NCBI GenBank assembly: GCA_008704415.1
Contig: VXIS01000063.1
Coordinates: 113,700-177,699 of the forward strand
Source of the DNA: Sphaerosporella brunnea
Taxonomy: Eukaryota > Ascomycota > Pezizomycetes > Pezizales > Pyronemataceae
Reading direction: 5' to 3'
Length of the DNA stretch: 64,000 bases
This document shows, in pieces, positions 33,372 to 44,934 of the stretch (the stretch's first letter is position 1; the number at the start of each line of letters is the position of its first letter). The position numbers and the translations under genes are program-made. The notes below the pieces were generated by a model that was not told the origin of the DNA, did not search any database, and saw only the letters and a program-made list of their open reading frames with translations.

Positions 33372-34356
33372 GTACTATGGCGGCCGAGTGCCAAGTCATG
33401 AAATAAAATGATGATTCGGTGATGGGAATGCTTTGTTTGTTGCACTGTCTGTGACTAGGAACAGAGCCCGCTGGGGATGGGGCAGAAAAGTGGCATTGTG
33501 CGGCCATGCGGACACCTCAACAACCTTCCCAGTCCAGTCCGTCCACAGCCTCCCAGAAAAACTCCAGCATCCCCCCGGCATCACTAACCATATGGTACTC
33601 TCCCTCGCGCTCCCACGACTCAACACAAATCTAACTTCCGCCAGAAGTAAAACACATCCCAAACGTGCAAGTGGCGATCCGCAGCCCGTGCTGCTTGCTG
33701 CAAGAAGTGTGGTTCGAGTGTGCCATGCCGAAAAGTAGAACAAAACCCAAATGTTTGGACCCGATCAGAACTTCTTGAAGCCCAGCTCGAAAAAAAGCCT
33801 TCAGAAACTGCCCGCCGTGCGAGGTGTTCTTCAAGGTCTTGGAAAATGTCGGGATTTGCTGACCGACTTGAAGCTGGTCCGCAGCCGTTGTGGCCGTTGC
33901 ATTCTCCATGCTCGCTTATAGTCACGAAAGGATACTCGGCACTGCGCAGGTGCGGCGGCGGGCATTGGGGGACACGGAGCATAAAAAAGGCCGCTGGGGG
34001 GGGTACACTGCAAATTCCACTGGCTTTTTTTTTTTTTTTTTTTTTTTGGGGGGGGGGCCATAAAAGCCGTTTTTTCTTTCAGGGAAAGAGTTGTGATGTG
34101 ATGTGATGGTGATGTTTTTTGATCCACAACTTGAACAACGTAGAAGTTACCTGAAGATAGAAATAGAAAAAAGAAACAAGTACAAATACACTCCCCACGT
34201 ACCATCGCCATCATCACAGAACAGAAATGGAAAAAGACAAAAGAAAAGAAACCCACAAAAGCCCACCAAACGAAACAGGAAAAGGTGACAAAATCATGGG
34301 GTAAAGCCTCGCAGAAAAAAAAGAACAAGTAATCAAACGGAAAAGCCCTGCTCATT
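33372..34356. other. Intergenic
   Basis: No supported gene. A Cys-containing frame near 33650-33760 loosely echoes the small Cys-rich family but lacks a start and its key Trp. Contains a T run and G run at 34026-34058. Confidence 0.35.
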
Positions 34357-37300
34357 TTATTCCTGCGCTTTCTCCTGCTGATCATATTGTCTCAAATCCA
34401 ATCTACAATTCTATTAGCCACTGATTATAAGGGGAAAAGGGGGGGGATGCTCACGTCAAGCTCCTAGAACTGCACTCCGTCTGATCTCTATAGATACCCA
34501 CGAGCGCATCGCTCTGCTGGAACAGGCCGGCCTTGAGGGAGATGACAATGAACTGCATCCCAGGGCCGGAGTGTTTGCGGATATAATTAGCGATCTTCTG
34601 GACATTTGCATTATCGAGGGCGGCATCGACTTCGTCGAGGACAAAGAACGGACTGGGCTGGAACGAATGAATGGCGAACAACAGTGCCAGCGCAGCCATC
34701 GTCTTTTCTCCTCCTGAAAGTAGGTCCATATCGCGGAAGCGCTTGCCGGGAGGGATGGCATGGTACTTGATGCCGCCGCTGACTGGTTCCTCGCTGTCCT
34801 CGAGGTCGAGGTAGGCGATGCCACCCTGCGGGAACACCGAGGACTTAGTGAGTTCTTTATAGACTTTACCGATTTCGTCTTTGATATGCTTGAAAGCCTT
34901 CTTAAAAAGTCCGAAGCGCTTTTCTCGGACGGCCTGGAACTTTTCTTTAGCCGTTTTCGCGGCCTGCCGAGATTCCTCAAATTCCTTGTCGGTTTCTGTG
35001 AGCCGCGACTCGACGCCTTCGAGACGCTCGATCGCTTTCATGTTAGGTGCCATACGGTCCAGCTCGCTAGAAAGCGTCTTGATCTTATCTAAGAGCTCCT
35101 CTTCCACCTTCTCACTACCGTCTTCTCGCAGCTCCTCTGACAGCTCGTCGAAATCCACTTTGATGCCGTAGTCGCGCATTGCGGCCTTGCCGAATGGACT
35201 ACCGGCGACACCCTCGCCCTCCTCACCCTCTTCGTCGACTTCCATTGCCTCCGGATGTGGCTGGAAAGGCTCTTCTTGGAAGGTGTCTTTGATTGGCAAG
35301 TCGTCTATAGGCGCAGAATCTTCAGTGAGGGTAATCTGGATCTCTTCAAGCTTGCAGCGGCGAAGGATGTTATATCTTCCCGCAGCGTTTCGCTCAATCC
35401 CGGATTCCTATTGCATCATTAGCATGGCCCTGTTCATAGCGCAGTTTTGATTGCCTTACCAGTGCAGCAATGGTCCTGTTGGTTTCCTCCATGTCTCCAA
35501 AGCGTTTGGCAACCTCACGCTTCGCTTCTGCCACCTTAGTTGCCTGCTTCTCCAAATCCGCACGCCTACGTTCCAGATCCTTTTTCATCACATCTAGCTC
35601 CTTCTTGATATTATCTATCGCCTTTTGGATTTCCTGCTTCTGCGCATCGAGCTCCTTTAACATAGCCCTATCTCGGTCGGCGAGTTTTTTCAGAGTCTCT
35701 ATTCTCTCTTTGGTCTGCTTCAAGCGGCCCGTCTCGAAGACAAGCTGACTCTCGATTTTCCTGATCTGCGTGGCAAACTCCAGCTTTCTCTGTTGAACCT
35801 CCTGTTGCAGGCTGCCCTGCTGTTGCTCATATATCTTGATGTTCGGGAATCCGAGTCGTGAGCAGAAGGGGCGAAAGATCTCGTCTTCTTCCTCCGATAC
35901 CACTTTCTGGAGTTCTGTAAGCTTGGTATTGATGGATTCGAGAGAGGCGCTAGCGTCGGTAAGCTTTGGCTTGAGCTCCGCCAGCGTCTGCTGGAGATGA
36001 AGAATCTCTTTCTCCTTGGCGGTGAGAGTTCGTTCCACATGCTTGATATCATCTTCGTGATACTTCTTGCGCTCCTTGAGTCCGGTCAACTCGCCGTCCA
36101 GCGTTTCCTGCTCAGCACTTCGTCGGTTCTTGGGCAAAGCGGAGATTTGTGCCATGAGTTTGTCCCTCGTATGTCTCAAACTCTCGACGTCCTGGTCTTC
36201 CCACCGCCGTCCACTGCCATTACCGACCCTTCCTCCCGTCATAAGACCGCCCTTATGAATTACCGTTCCGTCCACCGTGACAGCCTTGACTTCCAGCTCT
36301 TTATCGTAGCAAATGTACTTTGCAACCTGAAGGTCATCGCAAACAACAGCATTGCCGCAGACGTAAAGCATGGCCCTCTCAACTGAGCTGTCAAACTCGA
36401 TGGTGTCTATGGCCATTCTCATGCCCCTGTGCATGCCCTTTAGGTTGGAATTCAAAGCCTTGACCTGGATCGTTTCCAGCGGGAGGAAAGTAGCCTGCCC
36501 CATTCTCTGTTCCCGAAGATATTCAATGCAGTCCTTTGCGGTCTTCTCGTTGTCTACAACCACAGCATCGAAATGTCGTCCCAAAACAGTAGAAACAGCC
36601 TCGCTAAACTTCTTAAGCTTTGGCTTGCACAATTCCGATATGCGGCCTTTGACACCGGGGAAGATACGTTTCAGAGTATTGATGGTTTCCTTCACCTTAA
36701 TCTCACGCTCCGATTGTCTTCGCCCATCGTCGGCCTCCAAAAGCTTGCCGAGACACTCTTTCAATTTTCCCTCAAGCTCTTCGTGTTTCTGGGCGTTCCT
36801 TGTGCGATCAGAGGTGACGGTGTTGTATCGTTTCGTTTTGTCATCGATTTCTTTCGTAATCTGGGTGACCGTAGCCTCCGCTTCCTCTCGGCGCTTCTTC
36901 AGGCCCCCAACCTCAGTCTTGAGCTTCGAAAGCTGCCACTCGGTAGATTCCACCTTCGAGTTCAGAGAGTTGACAGTTTCGACATCCGTTTTCTGCTCGC
37001 GGCTGAGGTTGTCGATTTCGATTTGTTGACTAGCAATCTTGGTGTTGACCTGTTCCTTGAGCTTGTTGTATTGAGCCAAGTCAGCCTCCGACAAGGCGAT
37101 TCCGGTCTCCTTGGCAGCCTTCTGCTGCGCCTCCAGGAACTGCGCCTGGGCCTTTTTAACCACTCCGAGTTCCTTTTCCAAGCTCTTCACAGTGGCGGTC
37201 TGGGTATCCTGGTCCCTCTTGATTTCTGTGATGCGGCTGGAACACTTTTTCATGTGCGAATCGGAGATGTTGTTTTTTTCGTTGATAGGGACCAAGCTAG

Positions 37301-38474
37301 TCTCCATCTCTTCGAGCTCTTTCTCCTTCTCCCTGATTCTCCCCTCCTGCTTAAGTACGGCCTTATTCGCCTTTGCTTGCTTCGCTTTCGCTTCCTTCAA
37401 GTTCTCCGTGCTGTCATGATGCGAGCGACGGAATTCCTTCAGTTCGTGCTGGTGCTTCTCAATCTCAGTCTTATTCTTCTCCATCGTCTGCTGGAAATGA
37501 AACAGTTTCCAAAGGATATGGGTAACGATCGCCTCATCACGCTCCTGCATCTTTGCTTGATACTGTTCCGCCTCCTTCTTCTGTTCCTGATACTGCTTGA
37601 TCTCAGCATTGATTCCTCTCCTCCGGTTGAGGTTAAAGCTGCTCAGGTCCGCCGCCTTTTCTTGCTCCACCTGCAAGCGCTCATATTCGGCCTTATAGTC
37701 GAGGGACCCGGAGATCTGCTCAATGAGTCTGGTCAAGTCCTCAGGTTTCTGACTCGCAATCGCCTCCACATCGCCCTGGAACACCAGGAAGTTTCTGGCG
37801 CGGATCAAGATGTTCTGCTTCTCGAGGGCCTCGTTGTACTGTGCGGCAGTGACGGGACGATCGTTGATACGGTACTCGCTCGCGCCCTGCGCGGTGATGG
37901 TACGTTTCCATCTGTGCTCGACATCGTCGTCGTCAATGTAGACAGCCATGACCCAGGCGCTCTTTGGATCGTCACGCTGTGTCTGTGTTCCCCCATCGTC
38001 GGCTGCATCTGGGCTCCGGAGCTTTCGGCCACGGTAGATCAGGTCTCGCAGGTGCGCGGACCGGAGATGTGAGGACTTTATACCGAGCACGAAGGAAATC
38101 GCGTCCATACTGTTGGTATACATTTATCAGCCCAGATGCTCGCGCGCACGAAAAAACAACCATCACTGCTGCCACCACCACCACCACCACCACCACAACA
38201 ACAACACGAACCTGTTCGACTTTCCAGATCCATTGGGCCCGATTATTGACGTGAAATACGAATCATCGCCGAAATGTATTATCTGGTGGCCTTTATACGA
38301 CTTGAAGTCTGTTGCGCACAGTCCTGGTCAACATCGTCCACCGACAGGAGATCGCAAAAAAAGAAGAGAGAGCAAACTCACTGAGCAACTCCAACCTCAA
38401 AAGTTTCCTGCCATGCGCGCATACACGATTAGTTACCGCGCAGCGGGCAGAAGTGAGCGGCGTACTCACCCCAT
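34357..38474 (-). CDS. SMC1: Cohesin subunit Smc1
   Basis: Structural-maintenance-of-chromosomes ATPase that pairs with Smc3 to hold sister chromatids. Six exons: 38474-38470 (5 nt, ATGGG), 38407-38382 (26 nt), 38308-38212, 38109-35460, 35407-34455 and 34402-34357; 1258 aa. The tiny first exons are supported because splicing yields [19 protein letters not shown], the family N-terminus, and all phases agree. Visible motifs are Walker A (GPNGSGKSN, near 33-41), two long coiled coils, the hinge ([20 protein letters not shown], later [20 protein letters not shown]), the ABC signature LSGGEKT at about 1156-1162 and Walker [14 protein letters not shown] with Asp1184/Glu1185. The last intron restores the C-terminus [14 protein letters not shown]. 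Divergent from MED11. Confidence 0.95.
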
Positions 38475-38767
38475 CTTGAAGAATTATTAAGCCGTAGCCA
38501 AAAGCGCAGTGCAATGCGGATGTGGTGGGTGGAGTGGATGGGTGGTGGCGATGTTGTAGCGGCGGAGGAGGAAGTAGAGAGCACCGTGACGCGTGCGTTC
38601 GTAGTTTGCAACGCGTGAGGCGGCACCAAACAAACGATTGATAGATCTGTGACCCCAAACGCCGGGTAAAATATACGCACGGAAAAAAAAAAAAAAGCCC
38701 TAAACAACGTGCTATGAATAATACGGCTTCGCGTCTTCCTCGCACACGACACAAAACCACACACAAA
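38475..38767. promoter_or_regulatory. Bidirectional promoter SMC1 / MED11
   Basis: 293 bp separate the two divergent start codons, so the genes probably share control elements. It includes an A run at 38682-38695. Individual factor sites cannot be assigned by eye. Confidence 0.6.
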
Positions 38768-39166
38768 ATGCCGTCCCCCACAGCCGCAACCGCGATCCAG
38801 GACCTAAGCAACATCGACACAGACATCAGCGCGCTCCTCTCCTCCGCCTCAAAAGCGCTACAATGTCTCTCCTCACCGCCGACTCCCGGCACAGACCCAA
38901 CCGAAGAATTCCGCGCGCACGCCGAAGAGTATCACCGGCTGCTCAGCAGCATCACCGTCCGCCTGCGCCGGCAGATCGTACAGCTACAAGCTGCAGAAAT
39001 CCCCGTTGTTTCCGGAACTATCGATGTCGGCGTGCTGAATAGCCGCAATGACGTGGTGGGAAGAGAAATGGAGGCCGAGCTTTGGGCTGAGGCAAGGGGT
39101 TTTTTGGAAGGGGCTGTGGATGCGCAAAGGGGGACAGCTGGTATGGAGGTGGAGGTGGATTCATAG
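38768..39166 (+). CDS. MED11: Mediator complex subunit 11
   Basis: Predicted head-module subunit of Mediator, the RNA polymerase II coactivator. Single exon, 132 aa. The N-terminal two-thirds are helical and match the Med11 layout: IQDLSNIDTDISALLSSASK, then HAEEYHRLLSSITVRLRRQI and VQLQAAEIP. The C-terminal part is acidic and more variable. The ATG at 38768 follows CACACAAA and places the IQ(D/E)L segment near residue 11 as usual; an in-frame ATG at 38714 would add 18 Arg/Thr-rich residues. Assignment rests on helical pattern and length, since Med11 is poorly conserved. Confidence 0.7.
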   Translation: MPSPTAATAIQDLSNIDTDISALLSSASKALQCLSSPPTPGTDPTEEFRAHAEEYHRLLSSITVRLRRQIVQLQAAEIPVVSGTIDVGVLNSRNDVVGREMEAELWAEARGFLEGAVDAQRGTAGMEVEVDS

Positions 39167-40079
39167 GGGATTGGGGGTTGTGGGTGCTGGGGAGGGAGTA
39201 TGGCGTTTGGGCGGGCTTGCTTGCTTTGCTTTGCTTGAAGCGGGGAGTTTAGGATTTGCTTGATCTTCATTCACGGTCATGAACTGGGGTAACGAGCTCC
39301 GTTCATGTGGAATCCTTCATGAAATTCAATTCCTGTTTGGATTCAACGCGATGCTGCTTCCCACTTCAACCTACACATGAAGACAGAGCTATGAGTCCCA
39401 GTATCTGAGCGCCTCAAATATCTACGGTACCCGTCCAGAGAACCGGCTACAGCGGCTTCAGAAGTCCTGCATCATAGCACCTTCTGGCAGGCAAATCCAC
39501 CAATAGATACGGATCTTGAAATAATTGATATTCAACCAGATTGATTTTTTACAATTGCTCGTACACACTCCTATGCCCACCCATATACAAAGAACCCCAC
39601 GGCCACAATCTAAACCATGGCAGCGAGACAGAAAAGAAGAACAAGGTCGAAAAAAACAAAGAATCTTGAAGATATTACAAATAAATGTACTGATTCGCAT
39701 CGCCTCGTGCATCATCAAGCCTACCCCCCGCGCAATCCAATCAACCCATCACCACCAGTACAATCCGCAAAAGGGGAAAAAAGCAAGGGAAAAAAGCACA
39801 AACTCCGGATATCACGAAAGCCCAAACCCAAAAAACGCAGACAGCAAAGTGAAAGGAAGAGGTGAGGTTAACAAGGAGAGAAAAAAAGGTGGGCAACAAG
39901 AAGCAAAGCAATGGGAACAAGAGGGAAGCGGTGAAGAAGGAACCATCGACACTCCAGATTAGCCTTCTGCTATTAACCCGTGAGCGCCTTGGAATGGCCT
40001 AAACCGCCTATCTAAGGAACCTAACACACGAATAGTAACCTTTTTACAGCGACCAGGCCCGCTGCGGACGGGTGGTGGT
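39167..40079. other. Intergenic, two convergent 3' ends
   Basis: Purine-rich on the plus strand from 39600 to 39960 (A/G tracts), which opens long but unsupported frames. Probably the 3' region of ERG3 (-). No gene recognised. Confidence 0.45.
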
Positions 40080-41217
40080 TTACTGCTCCTTCTTCTGGTT
40101 CTCGGAGGTTGCGTACTCCCGGAAGGTGTCGTCTCCCTCGACCTCCTTGACGACCTTCTCCATCTCGTCGACTTGCTTTTTCCACTCCTTGGAGTTCATC
40201 TTGGTTTCGCGGTAGAACAGCTCCATGTTGGGCTTGCGGTAAGAGCCTCCAAGGCGGTCCCAGAGAGTCGTGAACTGGCCGTAGTTGTAGTTGAAGTACA
40301 AGTGGTGCATGGTGTGACAGGCGGCGCCGTTGATGACAGGGGAGTTGGCAATGTATTCACCGTCGTCTGGTTGCGGTCAGCTCGTATTGTCTCATTTATC
40401 GTAGGGCATAGGAGTAACATACGGATCATGACAGTCCAGATGTTAATGAAAGTGAACAAAATGATGTAGGAGAACTTGTGCAGCGGGATAATGAACGGGA
40501 AAAGGTGGTAAGGAATGCTCTGGGCAAAACCATCAATAGGGTGGAACGCATGGCTGGCATAGGGAGTAGGCATAATCCACTTGTGGTGCGGCTTGTGGAG
40601 GTGCTTGTAGGTAGACGGGTGGTGCAGACCACGATGGATCCAGTAGATACCGAAGTCGGTGAACATCAGGAACAGCGGGAACTGGAGCACCATGTACCAC
40701 CATCCGTACTTCTCGACGTCCATGTACAGCTTCGAATATCCTTTGACCTCGAGGTAGAAAGCCGGCGCGGTGAAGATGGCCATCACAGGCATAGACATCA
40801 TGGACTGCCAGATCTCCTGGCGCATCTGGTTCTTGAGGAATTTCGGGTGTTTGAAGGTATCCTTGTCGAAGATGAAGACATACGAGAACGACGCGAAAAC
40901 GAAGTAGATTACATAGCCAAAGAGCCTGCCGGCTTCCCGTCAGCGATCTCCATCCCCGTTTTCCAGCATTGAAGGAGCGCGGCATACCATGTGATCAGGA
41001 AAAGCGAAAACAACTGGCGGTAGTCATTGTCTCTGTCCAGTGTCGAGAGATAGGCGTATTTCGACGGCTGCCAGCCGAAGTGATCCGATATCGGGTCCAG
41101 CTCAATAGACCTCGTGAACTGGGTGGTATTGTACAGTGACGCATCTGGCCGGGGAAGCAGGGCTGCATAGAGCCGATCGAATAAAAAGGTGTCCGTGACA
41201 CTCAGAACGATATCCAT
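40080..41217 (-). CDS. ERG3: C-5 sterol desaturase
   Basis: Di-iron ER-membrane enzyme introducing the C5-C6 double bond into episterol in ergosterol synthesis. Three exons, 41217-40988, 40925-40423 and 40366-40080, with introns of 62 and 56 nt; 339 aa. The three histidine clusters of the fatty-acid-hydroxylase fold are present: HRGLHH, HKPHH and HTMHH. The third follows [17 protein letters not shown], created precisely by the second splice (C|AC = His). Membrane segments include [19 protein letters not shown] and [14 protein letters not shown]. The C-terminus is charged. Same orientation as the downstream-acting P450 and ERG2 genes further right. Confidence 0.94.
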
Positions 41218-42101
41218 GGTGACGAGTCGACGACGCGCAGAAGCAGAAGCGAAAGTATGCGATCGGTAAACTCAGGAGTCGAGGAGTGACTGGAAGGCGG
41301 TAATCAATCGCGGGTACCACCGAAACACAAAGGGAGCGTGTAAAGTCAGGCGGAAGGTGGGTGATTAAGTATCAAGGAGTGGCCTCCACTTTGCGGTGCA
41401 TGTAGGTGTTGCCGGATATTTTTTTTTTGTTGAACAGGCCAGGAAACGGATGATCGGGACAGACAGGAGGAGAAGTTAGGATGGCGTGTGTTTTTCTTTG
41501 GTGGTTCTTCGTATTTCCGTTTTCTTGTTCGTTCCCTTCTCCTTTTTGGGAGAGTTGTTCTGGAGGACTCCTTTCACGGGGTAAGAAGGGTCACGGCAGC
41601 CATGCTCCACATCCTTGTCGCGCGTGTTGTTCGTCAGTTCTCGCCGGTGGATCGGATCATGGATGGCTCCGGTTGGCTGGCTGACGGGCATGGCAGGCTC
41701 GGGCAGCAGCAGGTAGTTAGAGTATGGTTGGGGACACCTAGAGGCGGTGGCCGCGACATTCGCATCTGCTTAGTAACCCAGCCCCTGCATCGGTCGAGTG
41801 AGGAGCGTGAATCTTTTATTTTGACCACTCAGCGACATTGTTCCCCCAGAAGCCGGCAATTCATCTCCACAACCAGGCGGTGTTTCGACAAAGGGAGACT
41901 GTGTCGATAGATTAGTCGAATTAAAGCGTTCTTTTAAAAAATAACTTTTTTGTGGGCGCGGTAAATTCGCCCAAAGTCAGGGTACCCAAACCCCTCGCGC
42001 TATTCTGAAACGGCAAGGCGCGATCGGATAAGGTGTGGACCTTGCTCTGCTCACTTTCGGATGCGTTGCTTCCGGGAGACATCGGCACAGTCGACTCTCC
42101 C
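41218..42101. other. ERG3 upstream region
   Basis: No gene recognised; the plus-strand frame at 41481-41910 is a pyrimidine-rich promoter artefact. Confidence 0.4.
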
Positions 42102-42303
42102 TACCGTATTGACTCGGATACAACAGGCTCCCCCAGATTTGGTTAGCGGCACAGAATTGCCTTATAGGGAATTTAATATCTCCAAAAGGAAGTCAGCAAA
42201 AAAACAAAAACCCTCTTTGGTAAGCTTAAAAATTTCCCTATAAGGCAATTCTTTGCCGCTAACCAAATCTGGGAGGGTCTCTTATGTCCGAGCCAATACG
42301 GTA
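42102..42303. mobile_element. MITE-like long inverted repeat (copy D)
   Basis: 202 bp with two 73-bp imperfect inverted arms (42102-42174 and 42231-42303), outer ends TACCGTATTG and CAATACGGTA. The inner parts of the arms match almost perfectly (CAGATTTGGTTAGCGGCA, AATTGCCTTATAGGGAA), while the stretch near 42118-42130 is more diverged. Non-coding. TA-CCGTA ends place it with the elements at 31407, 32022, 46399 and 51567. Confidence 0.75.
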
Positions 42304-43111
42304 TAAGAGTATTGTATAAGAATAATCTCCCTACAAGAATGCGGGCGACCGGTCCCGACCGAGTTTTATGGGACAAGCCACTCTCTCTACAGGAATTTTC
42401 ACTTTGCAAGAATACGCCCCGACCGTATTCCTCTGGAGAGAGTCGGCTGTAGTTACTAAGTACATATTGCCAATTCACCACAACGTTACATCCGGCGTGG
42501 GACGATTCCGCCGCATGACTGCAGCAGCGCCTCAGTTGAAGCCGAAAAACATGCGTTGCGGCAAGGGACATCTCCATGTTGTCGTACATACGCGGTCAAA
42601 TGCGTACGATCTCGTTACGGATACGCTGCGAAGGTAAACTGACGCCATCCCCGGGACACGCATTGCAACCGGGCAAAGTTGAAAAAGCGCAAACATTAGC
42701 TCTCGGATATCACTCGCTCGCTTGGCTCGGCCCGAATCTCAGAGTACGGGCTCGAGTGCCAAGGAAATAAACGTGCCGTCTACACAGCTCTCTACCATTA
42801 CATTAGTGGTGCCTCCGTGCTTGTGGTACGATATAGCCAACGGATGGTCCTCATCGCGCGGAGTTCGGCAGTTCGGTGGATCTTCCAGAGGGCGGTTGGC
42901 GTGGAAGCTTCGCCACCTTCAGGGTGTTTTCAAGCTTCCTCTCGGCGAGCACGGACGGGTGGGAGTTAGGAATCCACTCGGCATGTGCCGGTGGTGGCTG
43001 CTGCACACAGAACAAACAGGCTATCATTCAATTCGATTCATCATTCATCATATTTACATTTTGACCAAAGCAATATTAACAGCTTCGATCACCGTTACTC
43101 ACTCACAACAC
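42304..43111. other. Intergenic
   Basis: Contains a short palindrome GAATACG-CCCCGAC-CGTATTC at about 42410-42430. No gene recognised. Confidence 0.4.
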
Positions 43112-44934
43112 CTATGCGGTCACCTCCATGCCCTTGATGACTATCTCACACTTGCCTGCCTTTGGGGTAGTCGTGAAGAAGGTCAAGCCCTCCATCGAGT
43201 CATCAGTGGTGCTCGGAGCTAACTCCACATTCTTTCCCAACTTCAGGAAGAAGATGGCGGTAGCCCTACGGAGCTCCATGAGAGCCAGGGGCATACCGAG
43301 GCAAGCTATTGACAAAACATCAGCCACCACTCTCATGACCCAACCGCAAAAACAAACAAAACTTACAACGATGACCTCCACCGAACGGCATATGCATCCG
43401 CTTCATTTCATCCGTCGGGTTCTCCCACCTCTCAGGCCAAAACCTTCGTTCATTAGTAACTACCCCTTCCATTTTCTTCAACAAGCGCCTTTTGGATCAC
43501 TCACCTCTCAGGCTCCGGGAAGACCTTGGGGTCACGATGCACCGTCCAGTTCTGGGACTCGACTGAGGTTCCTTCCGGAATATAGTATCCCGCCAATGTT
43601 CTGCCACCGGCCGGCACGCTCCTAGGCAGTGCACCTTGGATACCCGGATGGAGCCGGAGCCCTTCGTCCACCAGCATCTGAAGATATGGGATCTTTACGA
43701 GCTGGGAGTCGACCAGAGTGGCGATATCATGCTTCCTCAGTGGTTCCAATGCATCCAGTAGCTTATCCCTGATATCTGGATGTTTCAAGATGGTATAAAT
43801 CAAATAAGTAATCGTAGTAGCAACAGTATCCGTGCCTATCACCACCAGCATCAGCGACGCAGCCCCCAGCCCAATTTGGGGATTATATAACAACTCACCA
43901 CCAAAAATCATCGAAGCAGCCTCCATCTCAATATCTTCCCTCTCAAGCCTAAATCTCGGATCCATCTTCCCCTTGAGGCGCCGCTCCTCCGCAATAATCT
44001 GCGAAAACCACGTCGCCTTCTTAAACCCATTCTCGAACTCGAGTTCCTCGCCATCAAATGCCTGGAGCGCCTGCGAGCCGTAGCTCTCGACCCGCCGAAT
44101 CAACTCCGGCACCAGCCGCAGCGGCGAGAACGGGATTTTTGAGAGTACCTTCACCAGGCGCGGAAACTCCCCGCGGAGCCCCATCAGCATGGTGAGCGTC
44201 TTCATGTCGGTGATGTAGGAGGTAACCTGACAATTCTCTATCAGCAACCACCAAGGCATAACACGAAGGGATTGGTGGTGGTGGTCGGAACTTACCTCCC
44301 CCTTCTCCAGCATCTGATACTCCCCCCCAAACCCAAACATCATGATCAAATCCGTGGCCATCAGGTACCACCACAAATACATATCCACCACCCCCTCCTT
44401 CCTCGCCACCTGCACCATCTTGCCAATTGCAGCGTCTACCTTCCTGGCAACAACCCCATCAAAGCTCTTCAAGCTCCCCAAGCTAAAACCTCCACTAAGC
44501 AGCTTCCGTCTCCACCGAGCCTCTATGGGATCCGTCATCACGAACATCTGCACCCGCGACATCGCGCCCATTATCTCGTAGAATCGAGACTTTTGGTAGT
44601 TGCCGGTCGAGGAGTAGATTTCGCAGGTAGCGGTGGGGTCGATTATCGAGATCTGTGTGGGGGTGAGACGGACGATTGGGCCGTAACGCTGATGCAGTGA
44701 GTGCACGATGTGGTGGCGTCGGCCTGAGAGGGTGTACGGTTTTAGCCACAGAGAGGTGAGCGCGGTGTACCACGGCCCCGGAATCCGGCTGAGAGGTGAG
44801 AGGAAGAGCTTGTAAAGAACAGTGAGGACCCAGTAGCTTAGCACCGCCAGGAGGAGGGTGCTGGCAATGCTCCACATGTTGGGGAGTTCGAATTGATATA
44901 TTCCGGGCATGATAATGGGGTTTGTTTCTGCCAT
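43112..44934 (-). CDS. Cytochrome P450 monooxygenase (first)
   Basis: Membrane-anchored haem monooxygenase; substrate not predictable. Four exons, 44934-44296, 44226-43505, 43443-43367 and 43305-43112; 543 aa from the Met of MAETNPIIMPG; an in-frame ATG at 44997 would add 21 residues. An N-terminal helix (IASTLLLAVLSYWVLTVLY) precedes the proline hinge SRIPGPWY. The I-helix region reads VVIGTDTVATTITYLIY and the K-helix EGLR motif lies in VDEGLRLHP. The haem loop FGGGHRSCLG has its Cys near residue 481 and is completed only by the last splice. The first intron (69 nt) has no in-frame stop, so retention would insert 23 residues. It lies between ERG3 and ERG2 on the same strand, but no sterol-P450 (CYP51/CYP61) signature was recognised. 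Confidence 0.85.

Noticed and set aside
33600..33980. Possible fourth Cys-rich family member (CCKKCGSSVPC) on the plus strand
   Set aside because: No Met-Cys start, no Trp-x-CC motif and no second Cys pair with the right spacing; probably chance.
36573..38072. 499-codon plus-strand open frame
   Set aside because: Entirely antisense to SMC1, whose frame, motifs and splice phases are unequivocal; the frame is Leu-rich as expected for a complement of coiled-coil codons.
39525..39962. 145-codon plus-strand frame
   Set aside because: Composition (Lys/Gln/Glu/Arg) follows the purine-rich strand bias of the region and there is no domain or start context.
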